Source of the DNA: Aphis gossypii
Lineage: Eukaryota > Arthropoda > Insecta > Hemiptera > Aphididae
Length of the DNA stretch: 64,000 nucleotides
Reading direction: 5' to 3'
NCBI RefSeq assembly: GCF_020184175.1
Contig: NC_065533.1
Span: 16,824,695 to 16,888,694 of the forward strand
Every line of letters starts with the position of its first letter. Within the stretch, counting starts at the first letter, position 1. Both the position numbers and the translations under genes were made by a program. The notes beneath the pieces are model-generated. The model saw only the letters and a program-made list of their open reading frames with translations. It was not told where the DNA came from and did not search any database. Positions 12,408 through 26,500 of this stretch are shown in pieces.

Positions 12408-15400
12408 CTATTTATATTGTAACAATTTTTGAAGGCGCAGTTTGATATTTTAAAAGTTTTATCATATTTTGTTACTTTTTTTTTTTAGCGTTTCCGTTTT
12501 AATATAAAAATCTACTCGAGGGCGTAGCGTGGGACGACGACCAAAAGTGTTGGGTAGTATTTCATAAAATAATATGTTCATTTTTGTTTTACTAAGCGTT
12601 TGACTTTATTAATTATACAGATTGTATTATAATAGTAATATAATATATTAGTTTATTATATTATACATTATGGCGACGGTGTTTCCTCTGAGTGTTCGTC
12701 GTGGTAACGGTTAAAATATTATATATTATAATATAATAATATAGCTGTATAATATCATAATTAAGTTCTTTGAAATTCTTCTTTGATGTAATACTGATGA
12801 CGTTAAAATGTTCGGGCGCTTCACTAACTTTGTTAGATGTATACGTCTATTAGCTATTACTCGTATTATAATCATCGATAGATTTTAAAGCACGTTTTTG
12901 TATTTCGCTGTTATTGACTTGTAAAACAACCGCAGAACAATATACTAATAATAATAGTGTTCATTAAAAATATTGTTGACTATAATTATACCCTTTGTCT
13001 GAGAGGTTTTTTTTATATTTTAATTTCGCTATATCTAATCGCAAAATATTCTAGTTTTCAAATAATTTGATCTAAGATTTTTTTTCGTTTAAAAAAGTTC
13101 TTCAAAAGTTAAGAATAGTTTTGTAGATCATTAATGAAAAAAAAATATTACTATACATTTATCGAATTCTTGTTTGGGTAAGACATATCGAGCACATTTT
13201 GGAGATTTTCTGCGAGTTAATTGAAATCCAAGGATGTATTTTCATATTGGTATGTATTTTCGAGCCATTATCTGAATTTAGTAGTTTTTGATACAATGAT
13301 GATTATTAATGTAAAATGTAAGAAAGTATACACGTATTTAAGTACAAATTTTGATGTGTGGTGGAGAGTAACTATTATAATAAACAATTTTGAAAGGAAA
13401 GACTAAAAGGCATTTATTATGAGTTTAAAAAAAAAGCTTCATACGCATAATTTCTACCTATTCCTCACGTCTAAATAATTAATATTTGTTTATAATTAAA
13501 TTTAAATGTATATAAGAGTCTATAAGTATATGTGTTTTATTTTAATTTGAATGCCGAGGACTTATCTTTGTTTCAGATGCGAGTCTTGAATATCACACGT
13601 ATCCTATATTAATATTGTATATTTAATCATAATACGTTTGTTATATTTTTGCATACTATGAGTTATTTTATACACACAAAAGATATATTATTATTAAACG
13701 CAAATAACTTAACGTTTATCATAACTGCGTTCGCAAAACATATATTTATAATATATCATATATGTCGAGCAAGCACATGCAAACAGTTAAACGATTTTGA
13801 TAGGTACTAATGAAAATAAATCCAAAAATAATATGACTTTTAAATGATTGAATGTGGATACAATATAAAATCATATCTTGTGATTATTTTTATATTTCTA
13901 CGACGTGACTAAAGTGGTACAGCCGTAGTAAACATATCGATTGTTCGATATATCCAGTAATCATATGCATCAATTTGGTAAATTAAATTAATTTTAAACT
14001 TGAAAGTATAGTTCTGGAGTCCAATAACATTGATAAAGGTCGATATATATTCAAATACAGAAACAATGAACATTTACATAGTTTTGGGAAAATGTCAAAA
14101 GTCAAAAAGGCCACTACAAGTCATATCATATTATAATATATCAATTCCATGTTTGAAATTTAGAAAACGACAGAATGTAACCTCCTTTTTTTATGATTTT
14201 CGACGTACCAAAAAAAGGTTTTATAATCCGTGATTCCATAAGTTATTATAGGGTAGTAAGATAACAACATATTTGTTAATTATTTTATTCTATAGAGTCT
14301 GAAAAAATGGTACGCATCACATGATATTGATGTAGGTATGATACAAGGCCATAGCGTTGAGTTTGTTCTGATATCAAAGATTAACTTAAAACCAAAAAAA
14401 AAAATGATAATAATTATAGAAATTCAGTTGAAATATGATTTCAAAAATCGAATTAGTATTGAAAATAATTGAAGACAAGAGGCATTAGCTTATTTTAGGT
14501 ATGTAATGGTATTAGGGAAGTCGTAAAAATATATGATACCAAATAACTGTTTTGTTGCTAATATTTTAATAGATTAGTTTTTAACGCTCATGCAGCTGTT
14601 GGTATGGCACATATGCTTTTAGCAAACAAAAATCGTAAAAGAAACTATATTTACGATCCATAACGGGGACCGTGAAGAGTAATTATTATTTATTACCTAC
14701 AATATTATCGGCGGTCGGTTGTTCAAGTTTATTATAGAAGGGCCAGCAAGGCTTAAATAAATTGGTCCGCTTAAAGTATTTTATTACTTTTAGTTTTATC
14801 ACACATTTTATCTGATAATAACATGATTGTATGGGTTTCCGTGTTTTACGTATGCATTCTAATCGGTTTCGTGAAAATTTTAATGTCATAACAATATTAA
14901 TATATCCTGCAGTGATGTGCAATTTATAAAAAAACTTCTAAAAATACATACATAAATTATTGCTTTTCCACTTATATCTAAGTGAAGAGAATTTTTAAAC
15001 ACGAAATTATCGCATAATATGGTTTATCGTTTTATTAGGTTGAAATGCAGTAAGTGATAATTTCGGCTGCCAAAACGAGATTATGTAATATTTTTTTAAA
15101 TATCACCGGACACATTAACAAATATAAGTAGTAAATAATATATCCTAAAAATAAAAACAGTATATGTTGTATAGCTACTGCAGATTATTTGTTTAGTTGA
15201 TTTATTTAGTTATAATTATATGAATATTTTAATAATTATTTATAAAGCTTTAAACGAAATTAAAAATCGGGGAAAAAATGTAAGAGATATTACGTTTAAA
15301 TAATATTCAAATAAACTCTGTGTCAAAATTATAAATAAAAAAGGTATTTATATCATATAAAGTAAGCATACAGTAAATAAAGTATACCTATCAAGCAACA

Positions 15401-18400
15401 ACATTTAAAATAAGTTAACATTATTTTTTGTATTAATTTAATTAACCGGTAATGAAACATATTCATACAATTAAAATGTACTCTGCATTCAAATCTGTTT
15501 CATTCTCTTGTATAAGTTAAAATTTATAGAGTCAAACAATAATTAATGTAATTGCTATTGATCAGCATGGTTGAGTAGGAGGAACTATATATTTATGATT
15601 TTGAAGTACCATACACATCGATTTACGATTCATAATAATAATAACACAATAAACTTTTTATTAATTATACATTTGAATAATAGGTCAAATATAGTTTTTA
15701 AATGATAAAGTAGAACTCAGTGCTGTGCTTTGTTGGAGTCTGTTTAATCATAGGTACAATCGACTAAACGAGAACAGAACTAATAGTTCAAGGAGATTGA
15801 AAAATAATTGAATTATCGACGACTTTGAGTCAACCATAATAAGCGTCAGACTATATTAGATTTAATACATCGGGATTTGAACATAAACTAGTTTATTTTT
15901 ATTTTATAGCATTTCCGAACATTACCTTTATACTGTTACAAACATCGATTTATATATCAAAGAGTTGACATTTTTAAAAGGACATAATACCCAATATATT
16001 TTGATTTTTTCAATTGTTTTATATTTATGTTTTATACAATTTTATGGCATTTTTGATGTATTTTGAAAATTAAGGAAAACAATTCTTTAATAGACAATAT
16101 AGATTTATTATTTAAAAAAATATTGTTAGAAGTATCTAAGAAAACATTTTCATGATTTTGCATCCTAAAATAAACTTGGGGATTCTCTTTGTTTTGTTTT
16201 TATTAAATTGCAATATTCACAGTTAATGTATTTTGAGATGATCAGTAGAAATTTAAAAATATATATAATAATAATAATAATATAATATTAATCATGTTTT
16301 ATGTTAATTATGCTATTTTAATAATTGTGAAACATTATAGGCATAATAATTGAATACTAAATAAATGTTAATGATAAAATACAATACAATAGGTATAAGC
16401 AATCTACTTGTTTTGAATAAGCTAATTTGTTTTTTGATGATGTTATTAATATTCATTTAGAAATGCAAATAATTTCTTGACTTGGTCTAATTAGACTATA
16501 GTCATGCCAGTAAGAGCAGTAAGAATAATACTTTTTTCATATGAAGGAATCAAGTGTTTCGGTTAATAAATATTACCTAAAAGTCGTCTGTGTTGTTACT
16601 GTCAAAACTTTTTGGCACGGAGTTAATTTACACCAATCCCCATGAGAAAGCGGCTTCTATCGCACGGACTAGGGAATAGAATTTGAAAGAAAGTAAAATA
16701 CAATAAGTAGTATTACATTCTTATCCACATAACGTGAGCGACCTAAACAACATAAAGTTTGCATTTGGATGTAAATGTTTCATGAACCAGTAAATACATA
16801 AGTTTAGATAGTTGAAGGGTATAGGAAGTTGTACTCCAATGAAATTGTAATCCATCAGTTTGGTTAGATTTAGGACTTGGAAAGTGAATAGATTGAATTT
16901 CGACAAGTGAGATTGAATTATTGGTTCATTTGATTTGTTTAAGTAAAAAAAGACAAATGTCCAAATTACGTATCTTATCTTAAAAAGACCCGCCTAAAAT
17001 TCATGGAATAAAACTTAAAATGTTGAGTTTCTATAACAATTATCAGTTAAAAGTTTAAAAAATATATAGAAAGAGATATTTTACTTACAGTTTATCCTAA
17101 GATTATTTTAAAAAGTAATAAAAATTACATTTTTATATAGTTATAAATTTCGATATCTATTTGCTCGTAAAAATAGATAAAAATAATAAAAATTATAAGA
17201 TAAAAATAAAAAAAAAGTGCAGAAATTGATTGAAAAATAAGCAAACATACTTAGGTGATAAAAAACTGTTTTAAAATATTTCTATAAAAATTATGTCTAA
17301 AAATTAAGAATTTTAGTTTTTTGAGTTTAAAACACAACATATAAATTAATTTATAACTATATGACGTATAATGAAGTAAAAATTAAAAGTATTCATTTTG
17401 TACTATTATAAAAGCTGTATAGCTTATATTATGGTCAATATGATGCCTACAGCATGAAATATGGACGAAGCTTGGACTGTTCTTTAACTTTTACGCATGA
17501 ATCGATTCTGTACTAACCGTACACAATAGTCTTAACCCAAACTTGAGCTTATTTCATTTGTCAGAAAATGATCGTAATCCGCGTAGGACGAATCAGAGAT
17601 ATCGGGCGGGTAATACGTTTATCAATTTAGTGCTCAACTTATCTATAAATATAAGAATATTCCCCGTCCGATACCGATACAGTCTATTATGTCCTATCGG
17701 GTTATACGTCTTATTGTATATTATGTTAGAACCATGCGGTTAATTATTGAAATTAATTTGGCCTCACTGTGGGCTAAAAACTAAACTTTATTATTTGGTC
17801 CAATTACATAAGTTTAAGTAGCCAAAGCAGACGTAGAGATTTACATTAAAATCATATAATATATGTATACATTTATCCCATCAAAGACTTCGAAACGTCT
17901 AAGCTTAGAATTGTCTAGGATTGCCATTGTTATTATATTATAAACTGCAATTCTAGAGTAAAATATGGCGATTTGACGAGCAATAAACTTCTTTAGGAAA
18001 TTATTTTTAAATTGCTTTTCTTATGAAACAAATGAAAAATTAAAACTAATTTATATTCAATAATAAAATATATAGGTTTATCCGCCGAGTATGCTCACTC
18101 TTTTTTTTCTTCAATAATATGGTTTGGTCTTTGCATTTTTTAAATAAAATTAAAGATCGTATTTTTAAATTGTTGAGATTTACTTACTATACTTCTTACT
18201 TATGGAGTTAATACTGTGGAAAGTATAAACTTATATTTTTCAAACCACCCTCTTCAGTTGTAAATTATTAAGCAGTATTTTTGAATGTTTTGTCCCGTCA
18301 AAATCAAAATTCAGACGAGTAGTATTTTAATTATTTAACTTGGTGTACAAAGAATACGTTCAAAGAGTTACGCATATTTATTAATATAATGACGTGTTCG

Positions 18401-20357
18401 TTTTCAAGAACATTCAGCTATTCTATATAAGTCCTTTCCATTTTTCAAACTGAAAAATTAATTTAAAAACTGTAATTCAATTTCTTTATATCATTATCCT
18501 CTTTTGATTTTATAATGATGTAACTCTAAAATCACACAAGAAGCAGTAATAACAACTACATATCTGCGTTTACATATTTCAATAGATTTTTTCTGTACGG
18601 GACATAACTAATAATATACACCGATTGATGACCCTAAACGAAAGTTGAAAAATAATAAAAGATACGTTAAATCAAAAAATAAATGAATAAAGTAATGTTG
18701 CATCGAATTTAATACATGCATAATAATTATTATAAAATATGATTATTTAAAATTTTTTTTTCGTTTTTCACTCATTTTTATACAAATGCGATACTGTCCG
18801 ACGGGCAACCAAAGTATTGTCTTAATGGTGTTCAAATGAAACATATACATACATTTTTATCTTTATTATGAACATTTGGACAAAAACTTTGATCGTTTAT
18901 TAAATATACTCGTACATAATGTTAATATTATGACCTAAAACAGATAAGATTATGCAGCGTATTGATTATATTTTCCGACATAATTTACACATATAAGTAT
19001 ACATCCGGCTTGTACTTACACTTTTTGTTAATATTAACCGTCATTATAATAAGCAACTACTATAATTTAAATTGGTAATAATGCCAAAAAAACACAACAA
19101 CAAACAAACAATGAAATGACATGGAACCACTAAACTAGGTACTTATAAAATACTTCGCAAATAAACAAATAGATATTTTAATTTCTCTTACGGCAATAAT
19201 CAGAATAATATACGTACACGGAAGTTGTTTTGTATAAATATTTATCATTCTTTTAAAAACGCCAATTTAGTAAAGTCAGTAAGTTGGCTAAAGATTTTTT
19301 TAGTTTGTGGTCGACAAGTTTGAATAAATTAAGTAAAACACATAATGTGTTTACTTTTACGTGTGCAGACTGCACTGTAGAGTTACAGACTTCATAATAT
19401 ACACCATGAAACATGTTTTCTTATTAGTTTATTTCAATGAACTCTCACTTTCAAGTTTTAATTTTTTTATTTAACTAAATGTTTATCAAATAGCATTTTG
19501 TTTTTATTTTTTAATATTTTACAGTAAAAACTATATTTTTTAAATTAAAAAACTTAAGTTTATTTAAGTTTATCCTAAGTTGATCACTTTATTTCAGAAT
19601 CTCACGTAAGTGTATTGCAACATATAGTCAAATACCGAAAAAAAATCATTTTCCAAATAACTAATTTTTTACCAAACCGCAAATTTGGCCATTAGTGAAT
19701 CAAGTCACAATATATAATATTATGGTGTGTGTGCATTATATAAAATTCGAGTTGACGTTTTTGATAACACTTTTTTGTACCATAATTTGAATTGAAAATA
19801 ACTGAGATCAATACGGACTGTAGCAAATATTCTCCTTTTAGATAAAAGAAATATAAAATAAAATTTTTATAATTTAACACGATTTCTGAAAATTTGAAAA
19901 TTTAGAGCCGAGCCCTTTAAAATATTAAAGTTAAAAGTTAAAATTTAAAAATTAAATGTTTATGTTACATTATTGTATTCAATAATAAATATTTTTTCGC
20001 TTCGATATTTTCCAATTAATATGAACCCTGTGAATATTTTGAAAGGTTTAGTCCAGAATAAAAAAAAGTAGTAAGCGAGTTTCGATTCAACCTTGAAAAT
20101 CAGTGTTTCTAAAAAAAACTACAAAATATTAATATCTATTTTGTAGGTAAAACACTGCTGTGGTCAAACGTAACAGCTAATATAAGTATCTTATCGTATA
20201 AATTTACTACTCAGTCAACCAATAACAATATTGATCCACTTTAGTGACCCACATGTATTTTAATAGTGACATTTTCGCAATTGATATATTATTTTTAAGT
20301 TTTTAACTGACAGTTTTTCGTATTTATTACGGTTTTAGCTATAGTGTTAATCTAAAC

Positions 20358-20517
20358 TAGCGGTTCCCAACCTGTGGTTCGTGACATAATCTCAAGGGGT
20401 ACGCGAAAAAATTATTTTTTCGTTATTTATATTCTAAATTGATTTTTGGGGTACGTGGAATAGTGGTGAATAGAGAGGTCTAGGGGTACGTGAATGAAAA
20501 AAGGTTGAGAATCGCTG
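20358..20517. mobile_element. Non-autonomous hAT element (MITE), 160 bp
   Basis: Terminal inverted repeats are TAGCGGTTCCCAACC on the left and GGTTGAGAATCGCTG on the right; its complement CAGCGATTCTCAACC matches at 12 of 15 positions. The element is flanked by a perfect 8-bp target duplication, ATCTAAAC, at 20350-20357 and 20518-20525. The CAGNGGTTCTCAACC-type terminus and 8-bp duplication are diagnostic of the hAT superfamily. The interior has no transposase but carries GGGGTACG motifs near both ends. It was mobilised in trans and is now an inert intron insertion. Confidence 0.92.
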
Positions 20518-23500
20518 ATCTAAACAATCGACGATGTCGACGAGGTATATATTTATAACATTTGAACGACCTTTAAAGTCCTTCGCAGTAATCTATAATT
20601 TATCTACCAAGTATACTATATAGCTATCAAAACATGGCCAATCACCCCGAAATTATAGCGCTAATAAAATATCCAAACCGTCGACCACATAGTTGGCGTC
20701 CAATAAGGTCAACCCACAAACTTACATCTCTGTACTTACACCACATGACCATCTCCGCGTAGTGTATATAATATATACCATTGTTTTAGTATACAAATCA
20801 ACATTTTAAATTTCTACGCCACGACCTGCAACGACGGTCGACCTATATCGTCGACTACCCCCGTCTAAGCCGGGCTCGAGGTATGCGTACGAATATTATA
20901 CATTTCGATTCTCGCGTTTTATAACATTACCGTAAAACGTTTTTCGTTTGTCGGTATTGAAAATTGCTTGTAATATTATCGTAACACCTGCAGCTGGTAA
21001 AACGTACGTTTCAGAGAGCCAAACAAAATTATTCAAAACGTCTTTTGTACACGCGTTCGAAATGTATTCGTAATGGCGTTTCGGAGCAGTTTATTCGTAT
21101 GATTACACCATATCCGTGGGTCCGAAGTTATACCCTACTACTCTGAAACGTTATGCTATTATGGTAATCATCCATGATATTGTTATGCGCTACGTTTCTG
21201 GTACTACTACGGAAATTACATATTTCATATTATTGTGTAGGTATATGAAAATGCACTTGTATACGTCATTTGAAATATAGTAATAGGTATAATATATATT
21301 ATATACGTATATAAGACAAAATGGCGGAAAATCGTGTTTCTCGTTTTCTTTTCTTTTAATATACATAGTGAATAATATTTGTTGTATAGGTTACACGGAA
21401 GGAAAAAAAGTGAAAACGTGGTGGCACACACTGCGTGTGTACTTGTACCTAGTGTTTTTTACTTAAATAATTACACGAGATATTTCAACCGGACAACTTT
21501 AGATTGAAATTGGTTTTTTTTTAAGGAAGATATAGAGCATGCTAGGATTCGCATTCAATTTGTATTCGGTAAAATAATGTGTTCCCGCCATATAAAATAT
21601 ATACAAGTTTTATTGTGCGCGCAATCGCACACCGAAATAATGAAAGTTTTGATAATTTGTCTAGTTTTTCTATCTTTTTCATAAATTCGCGTTTTAACCT
21701 TTGGTCATCCAACCGACTAATTATTAATTTATTAATCAAGTGAAACTCACTATGTGTATACGTATGTGTGCATATTGTACAGAGTGTATGAAACAGAACT
21801 AACCGATAGATGTAATTAACGGATTGTTTATACTAAAACAACCAAAAACATTTTGTAGTATTCAAATTTTTTTCTTTGGTTTCTTTATAATTATTATTAA
21901 TTATACACAAAATAACTCAGGTACCTATTTAAAAATGTTGTGAAAACAATAATATAGTATTCCGGTAATATTGTAATTTTTATCTTGAAAAGAGGAAATT
22001 ACTCAATTTATTACATTTAAGTATAATATTTAGAGAGAGGAAAGAATAATCTAGATATACTATCTAGATGATTAACTATTACTTGGTGGTCTGATCATTT
22101 TAAGTTAAATATTTTAAACTAAAACTAATTTTATACTCGTTCGAAATTCAATTTGTATGTTTATTAAAAATACTTCAAAAGCGTTTCCACTCAAATGAAT
22201 ATAAAAATGTATTTTGTCTCCAAAAAAAAAAAAAAAAATTAAAACATAAAAATAGTAAAGAGATATTATTTTACGATGAGTACCTAATCGGATTTAATTG
22301 AAATTTATGAGAAAAAATGTTTGTTCAAAACCAAAAGTCAAACGTTTAAAATATGCTCAATTTTGTGATACTCTGATAAGTTTGAAGCCCTCGGGTAATT
22401 ACAAAATACGAATATTATAAAATGATATTAATAATATTTTTATTTATACAACCTAAAAGAGGAATAATACACCCGAATAGTAATATCTGTCACGAAAAAA
22501 CAACGCCGTCCGAGGCCGATAGTGTTCAATTTCTATCTCAATATACTACGTGTACTGTACGTAGTCGTCATAATAATATTGTCTCGTATATCCTACAATA
22601 ATACAGCCAACTGTTATTATCATATTTTATACACATTTCTGTATTCCTTCGGTTCTTGCTGTTTGTATATATATTTTTTTTTCGATTCGGTAGTATTTTA
22701 TTATATATTTATATTTCGGAGACTGCGTGCGCTCGGTTATGAAATTCGAATCACGCGACTTTGCCACCGATCTAAATGTTACGTACAGTTTTCGTATTTC
22801 TTCTATCTGAAAACTTCATCATTATTTCAGTGTTTGTTATTTGTGTTTGTATAATAAATAATAATATATCGATTTTATTTGTGAACCTTAGCAAATTGTA
22901 AATAAATGCAACCGGTAAGTTATGCGTATACCTGCTATAAATTGTTATTATAGTATTTATTTTTTGTTCGTTTACTGATCGTATTGAATATATATTTATT
23001 TATTTATTCATTACACGACAATGTATGAAGAAATTATTTGATATTGAATATGATTTGAACAAATATAAGTTTTAAATAATATACGCGCACTTACTACATT
23101 ATAATTTATATTATGCCTAAAAATGGAATATTTTCCTGAAAGAACAATATGTACCTTTTGAAAAATATATTTAGTACAGCCAGTACAGGGAATAATAATT
23201 TGGGTGAATATTTAAGAATTTATTACTATGTATATCACGAGTATGATTCCGGTCTTGCACTACGAATAACGAATAACTCAAAAAATATATAATAGTATAC
23301 AAAATAAATATTATACCTATATATATATTATTATGACAATGATGCGGTTTAAAATATTGGTTGAAACAATGACGTGCGTTATTCGAGGTCCTTATTTATT
23401 TTAAAAGCCAGCAAGATAGTAAGTGCAACTTTTTATTGTTCCAGGAAAAGCTACTTATGCATATAATATAAAAACAACTATCAAGTACCTCTATTGTTTC

Positions 23501-26500
23501 AAGACACACAGCGGTTTTACATTGCTCTTTTTTATATAAAAATTTCAATATTTATGTTTATCGTGTTATGGCCATTGAAAGCGTTTACATCGCATAAAGG
23601 AATATTAATAAAATAGCATTGGTAACTATGTACTTAATTCGACTGAGTATGACACTGCATAGAGATGCTAAAGATAAATTCGTAATTTAAAGTGTCATTT
23701 AGAACTTAAAGGTGCATTCAATACAATTCGGAAATTTTTTATTTAATAGTGGTTTAAATAGAACCTGCATTTGACAAAGAATTAAGAGTTAAAACTAATG
23801 TAAAAAGTTTCTATCGATATGATAAAACAAATCGGTGATATACAAAAAGTACTATTTTATATTCAATGTATCATCAATACAATAATAAACATTATTAAAT
23901 TAATTATAGATAACGAAAAATTCAATAAATAATAATAGTCTTATAATATACCTATTGGCTCATATCGTAACAATCGTCGTATTTAAAAATATATTAACAA
24001 CCATACGATTCTATTAATAAATATAATTATTATTAATTACTATTATTAATAATAGAATTTGGTATTTTTGGTTTTCAACGAGGATTTTTAACATTGAGTA
24101 CTTTTTTTACGTTACGATTTGTTAGACCAAAACATTATCTTAAATTTAACATTTTTATTGATTGTTATACTTGATAATTAAAAATTATTTAATATGAAAG
24201 AAGATTACAGAAGATTAAGTTTAAAATATTGTTCAACAATTCGATATTTTGACATTTTAATTCTGAGCCTACGTGTCATCTAACCTTAAGTTGGCCTTTA
24301 TTCAGGTCACAAGGAGCTGTAGATAGTAAATGGCTTATAGTAAAATGTAGCGATAATTGGATGAAAAAAAAATGGCAAGTGTGAGATTGAAACATCAACA
24401 AGTTAGTTACCTACACTCACACAATATTGACAATATTGATTTGTAAACAATGGGTCACCACGGTCTTATAAATTTAATCTCGATGCAATTTTATTGGATC
24501 GATGCGAGAGAGTTGTTTATGAGAAATGTGACCGTGTTAAGTGTACGAATAATGTTTTAAAATATTATTATACGGACTAAAATATTTTGAAATTATTTAC
24601 TTGAGTTCTATTTATTTTTCTTATTCATTCTACGGTTGTTTTAAGTTTTGAATTCTATCAAGACAAACTTTAATATAAAACGTAATCGACCTCTTAAAAG
24701 TATAGATAATTGCATCTAATAAGCTTGATTCCTGGTCTTCATCGTGATCACGTTAAAGTTTTTGGGTTTTGATTGCCATTACTTCAAAGTAAGAAACTAT
24801 AGAAAAAAATCCATTAAGACAAAACATTAACTGCATTAAGTTATTTTATTGCACATTTTTAACACTCGTTTTGATGGGAAACAATTATTGCAACTTTACT
24901 GTAAGTTGTAAAGATAGCAATTTAACCGTGGAAGTGTTCATACAATTTAGATACTATAATCATTTTTTTAAATCTTTTAAAGGGATTTCTTCATACCCGA
25001 TTGCGGTATCTACGATATATTTATGTGTATGTATTACATAGTAGTGTTACACGCACCACATTAACGTAAAAAATTGAAATATTGAAAAATTGAAAAATTC
25101 TGAACCAGATAAAATTACTCAGTACCAATTCTGGTATTGTGTGTTGCAGATTTTCACGTATCAGCCGAAAGTCGTGAACATAAATGTTGCCAGACTTATT
25201 AAGATTTCAAAACAAAGCTCGCATATACCACACGATGTTATAGATTGATGTAACGATTGAACGTCATGTAATTATGATGGATCGTGTTGGTTAAATACTG
25301 AATCATATTTACCGTTACACTATAATATATATGGGTAACATTTTACATTATGTACTGGAATAAAACGAATGGAGGGATGAGAATAACTAAAATAATAAAA
25401 ATATTAACATATTTTATTAATCCACCGAGTATACAGTCGATGAATAATGCAATTTCGAAATTTTAACAGTTTTATATTAATTCTAGGTAGATCGCATCAT
25501 AGGTGATTTGACACGATAAAGAGAGATGTGACAAAATGTCACGACTAACACTCTACATCAATATGGTGACATCTTGCATAGAATAATGGATAGGGAGAAT
25601 AGTAGCGGTAGAGGATCTAAATGAACTGCTCGTTTTAATATGATAAAGAAGAAAAAGATAATATTAAAGGTCAAAACGCGTTGGCATAAGCAACAAGTGT
25701 TTGTGGCAGCGCAAGAGAAAGTTTTCGTGACACTTTGCCCTCGTTTTTTTACTGCCATCCAACATATCATCATCTGCCATATTATCATATTATATTATGA
25801 TATCATATGAACCATCGTACACAGACTTAATAATATACCGCACGACCAGTATAAATGTGTGATAGTATAAGATGGGTAAGTTAATGGTATTTTTTGACCG
25901 ATTTAATGTGAGCGATGGGGAAAAATTAAATAAAAAGTTAGAGTTATTTAGAAATTGGCAATCAACTTCTTAAAAAGTTGGGTCAATTTTTTTTTTATTT
26001 TGAATGTATGCATAACCATTAGACCGTTTAAGATCACAAAAATATAATAAATATTAGTGAATGCAGTCAATACTCGTACATTCACAATACCTAACAATAA
26101 TAATTTAATAAATAATAACTGATTTATGCCATTTTCTATGTAAATATGTAATATATAAAACATAAAATATTTTATATTATTAATTTTCAAGAATTATACG
26201 AATTAATATTTATTTTTATAGGCATACATTATTAATTAAGTCAATTTACTATATGTAGGTATACTGTATATTTATTATTTAACGTAAAATGAATTTGAAT
26301 AAAAATAACTCATATTATTTATTATGTACTACCAATATAATTCGATTAAATCAAAATTTAAGTTAATAAAAACTAAATGTTAACAATCTATAAACATTAC
26401 CTCGAACTTATCAATTTGTTTATGCCCTGCATTGATTATTATGGCACTGTGCAGTTTAGTATCATGCACGTCATGTACGTCGTGTGCGTCATAATATTAT

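Noticed and set aside
14686..14922. Minus-strand frame with NLFKPCWPFYNKLEQPTADN
   Set aside because: It looked transposase-like, but I cannot connect it to a family and the rest of the frame is Lys/Ile-rich background.
22522..22854. 110-codon plus-strand frame rich in Phe, Tyr, Ile and Leu
   Set aside because: It starts at GTG, and its hydrophobic composition is what T-rich DNA gives in this frame. No transmembrane family is recognisable.
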